From assembly GCA_910588875.1 (NCBI GenBank), contig CAJURT010000012.1:14495-78494 (forward strand): a DNA stretch of 64,000 nt, written 5' to 3'. Below are positions 34,720-42,146 of the stretch, piece by piece. Position numbers and translations under genes: made by a program. The notes under the pieces were generated by a model, which saw only the letters and a list, made by a program, of their open reading frames with translations, had not been told where the DNA came from and searched no databases. This stretch comes from an uncultured Lachnospiraceae bacterium (lineage in GTDB: Bacteria; Bacillota; Clostridia; Lachnospirales; Lachnospiraceae). The stretch's first letter is position 1. The number at the start of each line of letters is the position of its first letter.

Positions 34720-36582
34720 TTATTCCCATGATTGCCCCAATCTCTGCTCCAGATAATAGAAACTGTAAGCAGGAATTGCCAAATTCTGAAGCAAATAGGT
34801 TTCCCCCGTCAGCATATCCGCAAATTCACCCGGATCATGAGGGAAAGTAACCGTTTTTTCCCACTCAGTAAAGTTAAAGACACCGATGATCTTCTGCCCC
34901 TCTGCATAACGTCCAACAGCAAGCAGGCCGTCATCACCGGTATCCAGAGTCCACACATCCGCCCCGGTCCCAAAGGCCGGGGAAGTCCCCCGCAGGGCAA
35001 CCAGCGCATTCAGCCCGCAGAACACTTTTCCTTCCGGTGTCTCCAAATCATGCATATGTTCCGCCTGCTGCCACCTCAGTTTGCCCCTGTGAAGGAAGCG
35101 GCTGTCATCCGCTTTTTCAGGGTCATCCTTATAACTGTAATCATTTACCTGTGCCAGTTCGTCCCCGCTGTACAGCATGGGAATCCCGGTCTGCATAAAC
35201 ATCATGGCATGCAGTGTCAGGTCAAACTGTACCGCCCGTTCCATTGCCCAGTGATCTTTTTCAAATCCCGCTTTTTCGATCCCGCACAGGCTGGCTGTAG
35301 TGCCGCAGAGCCGGGCATCGCCGCTGGAAATGTCATCATTGTAAAGTTCTCCCCTGCTGGTACTGTTGCCCGCAAATCCCTGAAAATAATCATTCAGATA
35401 CCGCTTATGGAGTACTTCATCCGTACCGAAATTCCGGCGGAGCCACCCATAATCCAGTCCCCAGCCAATGTCGTCATGGCAGCGCAGATAGTTCAGGAAA
35501 ACATATTTTTTCGGCAAAGCGTTTACTGCATCCAACTGCCTGCGGAGCAGGCGGGTATCCCTGGTTGCCACAGTGTGCCATGTAGTACACATTGTGGTCA
35601 CATTGTATAACAGATGGCACTCCGGCTTTTCTATACTGCCGAAGTACGGCACTACCTTTACCGGTTCCATGACCACCTCCCCCAGCAGTATCACGCTTGG
35701 GCAGACAATTTCGCCGATCATCCGCATCATCCGGACAATCGTGTGAACCTGCGGCCGGTTGCGGCAGTCAGTCCCCAATTCCTTCCATATGTACGGCACT
35801 GCGTCAATGCGGATCATATCCATGCCTTTGTTCGCGAGAAAAAGATAATTGTACATCATCTCATTGAACACCCTGGGATTCTGATAGTTTAAATCCCACT
35901 GGTAGGGGTAAAAAGACGTCATAACATAGTGCCCGCAGTCCTCCAGCCATGTAAAATTCCCCGGAGCGGTAGTGGGAAAAACCTGGGGCACCGTTTTCTC
36001 GTATTCTGCCGGTATGGAAGGATCGGCAAAAAAGAAATACCGGCTCATGTATTCCCCTTCCCCCTGACGGGCCCTTTTCGCCCATTGGTGATCCTGGCTG
36101 GTATGGTTCATTACAAAGTCCATGCACAAATTAATACCTTTTTTATGGCAAAGTGCAGAAAGCTTCTCCAAATTCTCCATCGTCCCCAGGTCAGAACGGA
36201 CCTTGCGGAAATCCGCCACGGCATAACCTCCGTCACTGCGGCCGGGCACTGTATCCAGAAACGGCATCAGATGGAGAAGATTTACTCCGGTCTGCTGGAT
36301 ATAAGGCAGTTTTTCCTGAAGTCCTTTCAGATTTCCGGCAAAATTATCAATATACATCATCATTCCCGTAAGGGCGTTGGACTTGTACCACTCCGGGTCC
36401 GCTTCCCGCTCCAGGTCCCGTTTTTTCAATGCCTCCGGACGCTCTTGGGAAAATTTGTACAGATTCTGACACAGTTCTGCAAACATGGACTCATTATGGT
36501 AAAGTTCCATATACAGCCATCGCAGTTCCTCCCTATGGCGGTCCATGCGGTTTTGAAACAGCATCTCTTCTTTCTTATCCAT
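34720..36582 (-). CDS. Amylosucrase-like glycoside hydrolase (GH13)
   Basis: 620 residues from the ATG preceded by AAGGTGG; a GTG three codons earlier is also open. Overall layout matches amylosucrase (GH13 subfamily 4): N-terminal helical domain, then the barrel with DGGYAVADFRKV, DFVMNHTS, nucleophile Asp in MIRIDAVPYIWK (about 263), acid/base Glu in LLGEVVMEP (about 305) and third Asp in RCHDDIGW (about 373); numbering counts from the GTG three codons upstream. A C-terminal beta domain follows. Amylosucrases use sucrose to build alpha-glucan; relatives hydrolyse sucrose or short alpha-glucosides. No signal peptide, so it acts in the cytoplasm on an imported sugar. Co-operonic with a HAD phosphatase, HPr and EI, opposite an EIIBCA permease. 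Confidence 0.85.
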   Translation of the reverse strand: MDKKEEMLFQNRMDRHREELRWLYMELYHNESMFAELCQNLYKFSQERPEALKKRDLEREADPEWYKSNALTGMMMYIDNFAGNLKGLQEKLPYIQQTGVNLLHLMPFLDTVPGRSDGGYAVADFRKVRSDLGTMENLEKLSALCHKKGINLCMDFVMNHTSQDHQWAKRARQGEGEYMSRYFFFADPSIPAEYEKTVPQVFPTTAPGNFTWLEDCGHYVMTSFYPYQWDLNYQNPRVFNEMMYNYLFLANKGMDMIRIDAVPYIWKELGTDCRNRPQVHTIVRMMRMIGEIVCPSVILLGEVVMEPVKVVPYFGSIEKPECHLLYNVTTMCTTWHTVATRDTRLLRRQLDAVNALPKKYVFLNYLRCHDDIGWGLDYGWLRRNFGTDEVLHKRYLNDYFQGFAGNSTSRGELYNDDISSGDARLCGTTASLCGIEKAGFEKDHWAMERAVQFDLTLHAMMFMQTGIPMLYSGDELAQVNDYSYKDDPEKADDSRFLHRGKLRWQQAEHMHDLETPEGKVFCGLNALVALRGTSPAFGTGADVWTLDTGDDGLLAVGRYAEGQKIIGVFNFTEWEKTVTFPHDPGEFADMLTGETYLLQNLAIPAYSFYYLEQRLGQSWE

Positions 36583-36599
36583 TCCTGCCACCTTCTTTC

Positions 36600-37430
36600 C
36601 TAGATTAACTGCAGCTTTTCAAAAGCATGGTAAAGGCCGTTTTCCGTCACTGACGGACAGATCATATCTGCAACTTTCTGCAGGGAAGGGCTTCCGTTTG
36701 CCATACAGACGCCGATTTCCACAGCCTGGAGCATTTCCAAATCATTCATGCTGTCTCCCACAGCAATCGTGTCTGCCCTGGAAATGCCCAGAAATTCACA
36801 GAGCCTTTCCACTGCCTTCCCTTTATTGAACGCTTTGCTGGCCAGTTCACCGTTCACAATGCCGCAGGCATCTTCGCCCTGAATGCAGAAATCGAATTCA
36901 TCCTGCAATACCTGCATGGGTTTTTTCAGGCGCTCTGTCCCCCTGCTCATGAAGGCCATGCCATAAATAGGCTCACCGTTATATTCTGACATGGGATGGA
37001 TGCCCAGTTCATTCTCAATCTGAATCCGCCACCTCAGCAACTCGCTGTTTGCCTCAGACTGTGCATTTTCCGCCAGAAATTCCTTAAACCCCTCATCGGT
37101 ATAACTGTGGTTTCTGCCCCCAATCGTGCGGTAAATGCCGCTCTCCTTAAAAACATCCAACACCCTGGCCTGCTGCTCCGGGGTCATCGGGCAGTCATAA
37201 ACCACCTGGCCATTATATTCAATATAACCACCGGCGCTGGCAATCAGTCCGTCAAACCCAAATTCCAGCACAGGAAAAAGCATCCCATAATTTCTTCCGG
37301 AACATAATACCACTTTATGCCCCCTGCCCTGAGCACGGCGGACCGCTTCCACTGCAGATGAGGGGGGTACATTTTTCCCCGGTTCCGTCAGGGTACCGTC
37401 AATATCTAAAAAAATCAGCTTCTGATTCAT
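36600..37430 (-). CDS. HAD superfamily hydrolase (Cof-type sugar phosphatase)
   Basis: 276 residues, preceded by AAGGAGG. HAD motif I is FLDIDGTLTEPG (nucleophile and acid Asp at about 9 and 11), motif II SGRN, motif III Lys in ASKAFNKGKAVERL, and motif IV AVGDSMNDLEML, with a type C2 cap between. Such enzymes dephosphorylate sugar phosphates. It is the first gene behind the consensus promoter at 37466-37494, so it probably relieves or processes the phosphorylated sugar delivered by the PTS. Exact substrate unknown. Confidence 0.92.
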   Translation of the reverse strand: MNQKLIFLDIDGTLTEPGKNVPPSSAVEAVRRAQGRGHKVVLCSGRNYGMLFPVLEFGFDGLIASAGGYIEYNGQVVYDCPMTPEQQARVLDVFKESGIYRTIGGRNHSYTDEGFKEFLAENAQSEANSELLRWRIQIENELGIHPMSEYNGEPIYGMAFMSRGTERLKKPMQVLQDEFDFCIQGEDACGIVNGELASKAFNKGKAVERLCEFLGISRADTIAVGDSMNDLEMLQAVEIGVCMANGSPSLQKVADMICPSVTENGLYHAFEKLQLI

Positions 37431-37443
37431 GATGACCTCCTTA

Positions 37444-37494
37444 TGTACACGCTTTCATTTTGTCTATTATATATTCTGTAAATACCCCTGTCAA
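37444..37494 (-). promoter_or_regulatory. Promoter and LacI/CcpA-type operator of the HAD-GH13-ptsH-ptsI operon
   Basis: Minus strand TTGACA (37494-37489), 17 bp, TATAAT (37471-37466), a consensus match. Immediately after the -10, at 37457-37444, lies TGAAAGCGTGTACA, which fits the cre/LacI-family consensus TGWAANCGNTNWCA at 13 of 14 positions. Position suggests repression. A related site occurs at the divergent promoter (37623-37636). Confidence 0.8.
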
Positions 37495-37545
37495 TCCACC
37501 CTGTTCTTTTTTCTGTTTTTCACAAAAGCAGCCTTTGTTTTTTAT

Positions 37546-37559
37546 TGAAAACGCTGTTT
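37546..37559 (+). promoter_or_regulatory. Candidate cre (CcpA) site between the divergent promoters
   Basis: TGAAAACGCTGTTT fits TGWAANCGNTNWCA at 12 of 14 positions. It lies about 60-70 bp upstream of the EIIBCA -10. Confidence 0.45.
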
Positions 37560-37597
37560 TTTCCTTTCTTCTTTTCTGATTATTGACATTTCCGTCC

Positions 37598-37636
37598 TTT
37601 ACATGTTATTCTCCTCTTATAATGAACACGCGTACA
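37598..37636 (+). promoter_or_regulatory. EIIBCA promoter -10 with operator
   Basis: TATAAT at 37618-37623 with only poor -35 candidates: TTTACA at 37598 is 14 bp away, TTGACA at 37583 is 29 bp away. Overlapping the last base of the -10 is TGAACACGCGTACA (37623-37636), which shares 11 of 14 bases with TGTACACGCTTTCA on the other side of the divergent region. A weak -35 fits a regulated promoter. Confidence 0.6.
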
Positions 37637-37686
37637 TAACGCACATTACTATGATCCATCAAATCAAAATATTTAAGGAGGAAGCT

Positions 37687-39597
37687 ATGAACTACGATTA
37701 TGCAAAGATAGCAAAAGAAGTTATCCAGGCTGTTGGCGGGTCGGAAAACATCAAATCCGCCGCCCATTGCGCCACCCGTCTGCGCCTTATTGTAGCGGAC
37801 CGTACTCTGGCTGACGATGAAAAAGTCGGCGAAATTGATGCCGTGAAAGGAACGTTCTTCACAGCCGGGCAATATCAGATTATTTTCGGCACCGGCCATG
37901 TCAACCGGGTCTATGAACAGATTACCCGGCTTGGCATTGCCGAGACCACGGCCAGTGAAGCGAAAGAAGCAAAAATGGATGGTAAAAATCAGGTACAAAA
38001 GGCCATCCGTACTTTTGGTGATGTGTTTGTTCCCGTCATCCCCGCCCTGGTGGCTACCGGTCTGTTCCTTGGGTTAAAAGGTGCTTTACTGAATGACAAC
38101 TTTCTGGCTTTATTTGGCATGACAAATGCGGATATCCCCCAAACCTTCCAGGTTCTGGTAGATGTGCTTTCCGGCACTACTTTCGCATTCCTGCCTGCTA
38201 TTGTATGCTGGTCAACGTTCCGTGTATTTGGCGGTTCCCCGGTGCTTGGGCTGATCCTTGGGCTGATGCTGGTAAACGGCTCCCTGCCAAATGCTTATTC
38301 TGTAGCGGACCCCTCCAGCGGCGTAACACCTCTGATGCTTTTCGGTTTTATTCCCATCGTCGGCTATCAGGGCAGTATCCTGCCCGCCTTCGTGGCAGGC
38401 GTCATCGGCAGTAAACTGGAAAAGAAACTGCGGAAAACAGTTCCGGCAGTTTTTGACTTTATGATCACACCGTTTCTGGTGCTGTTCGTTATGCTGATTT
38501 TGTCACTGTTAGTCATCGGGCCGCTCCTGCATGCACTGGAAAATGTCCTGTTAGTCATTGTAGAGTATGCACTGGAACTTCCTTTCGGCATCGGCGGTCT
38601 GGTTGTCGGATTCTTTTGGTCTATCATCACCCTTACCGGCGTCCACCATATCTTTAATATGCTGGAGATCAGCCTGCTGGCAAGCACAGGGTTTAACCCT
38701 TTCAATGCTATTTTGTGTATGTGCGGATTTTCCTCCGCCGGCGTATGCCTCGCCATCTCCATAAAGGCCAGGAAGAAAGAAATCCGCGCCATCGGCCCCA
38801 GCGCAACCGTATCCGCCCTGTTAGGTATCGGTGAGCCCGCGCTGTTCGGTGTCATCCTGCGTTATGGCATGAAGCCGTTTCTCCTCAGCTGTTCCATCAA
38901 CGGCATAGCCGGTATGATCGCCATGCTGTTGGGCATGAAAGGTACCGGCAACGGCATAACAACGATTCCAGGCATGCTGCTGTACATATATTCCCCATCC
39001 CAATTGGCAATATATATAATACTTGCCCTTGCCACTTTTGCCACTGCTTTCTGCCTGTGCTGGTTTTTTGCAGTGCCTGCGGAAGTTATGGAAACCGATG
39101 CCCCCAAGAATGAGAAAAAGGAAACCCCTCCTGTTCCGGCCGCCTTCCCTGATGTGCTTGGCGCTGTGGCACAGGGAATGTTCGTTCCCATGGAAGAGAT
39201 TCCTGACCCCACATTTTCTCAGGGAGTCCTTGGAATATGCTGCGGCGTTGAGCCGGAAAACGGCAAAGTCTTTTCTCCTATGGATGGCACCATCAGCCAG
39301 CTTGCCGATACCTTACATGCCGTTGGGATTGAGGCTGAAGGCGTGGAACTGCTCATCCATGTAGGCATAGATACGGTAGAGATGAAAGGCGACGGCTTCA
39401 AGAGCCATGTCAAAGAGGGCCAGACTGTTAAAAAAGGAGACCTGCTGCTGACTATGGATTTGGAAAAAATCAAAACCGCCGGCCATCCTGCCACTATTAT
39501 GGTCGCCGTTACCAATTCCGATGACCTGGCCTCCGTCGAAGCAGTAGCCTCCGGCCAGGTTAAGCCCGGCGACCAGCTGATGCGTCTGAAAGCCTAG
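37687..39597 (+). CDS. PTS permease EIIBCA, glucose/sucrose/trehalose superfamily
   Basis: 636 residues from the ATG preceded by AAGGAGG; an in-frame ATG 28 codons earlier lacks a site. Fused domains: EIIB (1-about 90) with phospho-Cys28 in SAAHCATRLRL; EIIC (about 105-460, roughly ten membrane segments); EIIA-Glc-like domain (about 490-636) with active His558 in LLIHVGIDTVEM. It imports and phosphorylates a sugar at C6. The B-C-A order is that of sucrose, trehalose and beta-glucoside permeases. The amylosucrase-like neighbour favours an alpha-glucoside such as sucrose or trehalose. A terminator separates it from the LacI gene. Confidence 0.93.
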   Translation: MNYDYAKIAKEVIQAVGGSENIKSAAHCATRLRLIVADRTLADDEKVGEIDAVKGTFFTAGQYQIIFGTGHVNRVYEQITRLGIAETTASEAKEAKMDGKNQVQKAIRTFGDVFVPVIPALVATGLFLGLKGALLNDNFLALFGMTNADIPQTFQVLVDVLSGTTFAFLPAIVCWSTFRVFGGSPVLGLILGLMLVNGSLPNAYSVADPSSGVTPLMLFGFIPIVGYQGSILPAFVAGVIGSKLEKKLRKTVPAVFDFMITPFLVLFVMLILSLLVIGPLLHALENVLLVIVEYALELPFGIGGLVVGFFWSIITLTGVHHIFNMLEISLLASTGFNPFNAILCMCGFSSAGVCLAISIKARKKEIRAIGPSATVSALLGIGEPALFGVILRYGMKPFLLSCSINGIAGMIAMLLGMKGTGNGITTIPGMLLYIYSPSQLAIYIILALATFATAFCLCWFFAVPAEVMETDAPKNEKKETPPVPAAFPDVLGAVAQGMFVPMEEIPDPTFSQGVLGICCGVEPENGKVFSPMDGTISQLADTLHAVGIEAEGVELLIHVGIDTVEMKGDGFKSHVKEGQTVKKGDLLLTMDLEKIKTAGHPATIMVAVTNSDDLASVEAVASGQVKPGDQLMRLKA

Positions 39598-39686
39598 AGT
39601 GTTTGAAAATTACTTTCTGTCTGGATGAAGCACTAGTGCCGCCAAAACTAAATGCCAGTGATGTAAGCCGGCTTATCAGCAAAAAG

Positions 39687-39712
39687 AGCCACCCATGCGG
39701 GTGGCTTTTCTC
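39687..39712 (+). terminator. Terminator after EIIBCA
   Basis: Perfect arms AGCCACCC and GGGTGGCT with an ATGC loop, followed by TTTTCTCTT on the plus strand; A-rich on the left, so possibly bidirectional. Confidence 0.85.
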
Positions 39713-39720
39713 TTCCCTTC

Positions 39721-39749
39721 TTGACAACAGCAGTAGTCAGGAATAAAAT
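39721..39749 (+). promoter_or_regulatory. Promoter of the LacI-family regulator gene
   Basis: TTGACA, 17 bp, TAAAAT. No copy of the operator seen at the two other promoters is present here, so the repressor seems constitutively made. Confidence 0.7.
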
Positions 39750-39855
39750 ATTTCTATAATTAAGATTATCAATCCGACAAAATCCAATAAAAGATATTTG
39801 TCTGATGCTATATGAACCACCCATGATTCCATGCATGAAGAAAGGAGGACGCGCC

Positions 39856-40863
39856 GTGGTCAGTATGCAGGATATTGCCGATAAGGCAGGGGTCTCCAGA
39901 GTCACCGTCTCCAGAGTCCTTTCAAACCATCCTTCTGTCAAAGCAGAAACTCGTCAGAAAGTACTCTACTGGGTCAAAGAACTGGACTATGAGCCTAATC
40001 TCATCGCCCAAAGCCTGGCAGGAAACCGGACAAACATCATCGGCCTGCTGGTTCCGGAAATTGCTTATCCTTTTTTCAGTGAAATTATAGAATCTGTAGA
40101 AAACCAGGCATTTTATGAAGGATACAGCGTTATTATCTGTAATACGCACCGTAGCCTGGATAAAGAAAAAAACATTCTCGCCCAGCTGCGCCAGCGGAAA
40201 GTGGACGGTGTGATTGCAGTTCCGGTTTCTACGGAACAGAGCCTGGCCGCTTATCAGCGTCTGCAGGTTCCGGCAGTGATGATTACCAAGAAGATGGAGG
40301 GATTTAGCAGCGTATATATTTCCCATTATAACGGCGGCCAGCAGATAGCCAAACATTTTCTGAACATGGGTTTTCAGAAAATAGGCTATATCGGTCCCAC
40401 CCAAGAATCCACTTCCGCTATAAAATATGCAGGTTTTCGGCAGTATTTATCTGCCAGCCAGATAGTTCTGACCGATGTGATTGAGTGTCCGGCGCCAGAG
40501 AATATGAATGCCAGTATGGTTTATAAGCTGGTAAAACAATATGCTGCAGATTCGGGGCTGCATTGTGAAGCATATCTGGCTAATGATGACATTACCGCCT
40601 GCGAAGCCATCGCTGCTTTCCGCGAACTAGGGTATGCAGTTCCACAAGATATTGCCATTGCCGGTTTTGATAATTCCCTGCTGTCCAAAGAAATCAGCCC
40701 TAAACTCACTGCTCTGGCTCAGCCTTTGGACGAGATTGGGAAAAAATCCGTAGAAGTCCTGCTGGATCAGATCAACAATAATACAGAGCCGTGTATGTAT
40801 GAACTGGAATCCCGGGTCATTGCCAGAGAATCTACCATCCGCTTTGTATCTGCCGGGCAGTAA
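39856..40863 (+). CDS. LacI-family transcriptional regulator
   Basis: 335 residues from a GTG seven bases after AAAGGAGG; the frame is open 17 codons upstream and an ATG lies 3 codons downstream. N-terminal LacI HTH (MQDIADKAGVSRVTVSRVLS) and hinge helix (PNLIAQSLAG), then a periplasmic-binding-protein-like sensor domain (about 60-335). It is the natural repressor of the adjoining EIIBCA and HAD/GH13/HPr/EI operons; its effector is probably the sugar or its phosphate. Confidence 0.93.
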   Translation: MVSMQDIADKAGVSRVTVSRVLSNHPSVKAETRQKVLYWVKELDYEPNLIAQSLAGNRTNIIGLLVPEIAYPFFSEIIESVENQAFYEGYSVIICNTHRSLDKEKNILAQLRQRKVDGVIAVPVSTEQSLAAYQRLQVPAVMITKKMEGFSSVYISHYNGGQQIAKHFLNMGFQKIGYIGPTQESTSAIKYAGFRQYLSASQIVLTDVIECPAPENMNASMVYKLVKQYAADSGLHCEAYLANDDITACEAIAAFRELGYAVPQDIAIAGFDNSLLSKEISPKLTALAQPLDEIGKKSVEVLLDQINNNTEPCMYELESRVIARESTIRFVSAGQ

Positions 40864-40867
40864 GGAA

Positions 40868-41205
40868 TTAGGAATCCGGATGGCTCTTTACGTCCGCCTT
40901 TTCCTCTCTGTGTAAAACTCGTCTTGGAGCAAGGATCGAACTAAGATGGTGATAGCGGGGTTTCTTAATCCCGCTGATGATGGCAGACTCACCGGCTGCT
41001 TTCAGACGTGCTTCGGAGGACTTGTTGCTCAGTCTTAAGACAGCCAGCGCAGGGTTATAGCCCTGTTCTTTTATGGACATCCCCTCAAAGATGCGGATAG
41101 TGCCTGTGCCGTGTAGCCGCCGATGGATTTTGCCCGGTTTTTGATCCGGATGTCCTCCCACGGGGAGAACTTAAATTTATCACGCATGTCTTTCGGGTGG
41201 GTGGT
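40868..41205 (-). pseudogene. IS21-type transposase (IstA) C-terminal relic
   Basis: The minus strand carries pieces of an IstA-like C-terminus in two frames. First DMRDKFKFSPWEDIRIKNRA and KSIGGYTAQAL, then after a frameshift near 41100 IFEGMSIKEQGYNPALAVLR and YHHLSSILA. The catalytic core and the istB helper are absent. Recognition is by memory of the family. It marks the left edge of the decayed island. Confidence 0.55.
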
Positions 41206-41724
41206 ATTAAATATTATTGTTATGATGCCATTAAGAAGTATATTTCTATACAAATTCACTCCCTAATGCTGAGCATACTTACAATTATATGCGGTATCAG
41301 GCTATCAAACTTGGCCCAAAACCGGGTGATGTCATGTGATTCCACAACAAATGGCACACTGTTATTTTGCCACAGTGTGCCACTCAGTAAATCTTTCTTT
41401 GCCCAACTATCCTGTAATTTCCGGCATTACAAAATATTATTTTCCTGTATCCTCTTTCTGGCCATGTCGGCAAATTGCTGTAAGTCCATCTCTTTCCTTC
41501 CTGTTTTTTGTTTGTCGCACTATTTCTTCCCTGCCTGCTTTCCCGTGGCTGCCAAATGCCTGAAAGCTTTTTCCTTTTCTCTGGATATCCTTTTTCTTTT
41601 GCTTTTTGATGCCGGCTTTCACTGCCCCCACCCTGATAAAAGAGGCGGTGTACAGTTCCCTGCCCACGCCGCAATTAAAGCACGCCCTCTTAAAGCTGTC
41701 TGATGCCTGCCCTTTCTCTTTTCC
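41206..41724. other. No intact gene; degraded coding-like stretch
   Basis: No complete gene can be supported. On the minus strand, fragments with protein-like composition appear in shifting frames (for example KDLLSGTLWQNNS then ESHDITRFWAKFDSLIPH near 41270-41400), suggesting decayed mobile-element genes. Confidence 0.4.
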
Positions 41725-42057
41725 TTATAACCCATCGTTCACGTCCTGCTTGGCCACCCGTTGCCCTTCTACTCTGGCATCCTTAAAGAGGAGCAAGCTT
41801 AAGCCCCTTTCCTTCCCGGCCGCTAAGGGGAACAAGGTATCGATATACTCATACACCTGCCAGTCAGACAGCTTTCTACGGTTTAACTCCTCAGTGGCTT
41901 TCCCAGCCCGGCCATGTATTTCCCGGCATAAAGGAAGGGCTCGCATCCCGGCCAGTTTTAAGGCCACACCGGAATCCGGCGCAGCCTTTACGTTTTCCCC
42001 CAGCCCATGCCAGGGCTTTTTCTTTGTGTTAAACATGGTTTCCATTTCTGTTGACAT
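41725..42057 (-). pseudogene. DUF932 (phage/plasmid-related) protein with internal deletion
   Basis: 110 residues from an ATG with AGAGG upstream. The start (METMFNTKKKPWHGLGENV) is the normal DUF932 N-terminus, which in intact members runs to about 300 residues or more. Here, after about 35 residues, the sequence jumps to what looks like the late part of the protein (ATEELNRRKLSDWQVYEYID). The middle is lost, so it is probably non-functional. DUF932 genes belong to conjugative elements and phages. Confidence 0.6.
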
Positions 42058-42146
42058 TATTACCTCTTTTGATTGGTTGATTGTTATCATGGAGATAATA
42101 TATCGGTGAAAAATGGGAGTTTTACAAAGTACCTAATTGCTCCATT

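Noticed and set aside
37583..37611. TTGACA at 37583 as the EIIBCA -35 with a -10 at 37606
   Set aside because: The sequence 17 bp downstream is a poor -10; the good TATAAT is at 37618, beside the operator.
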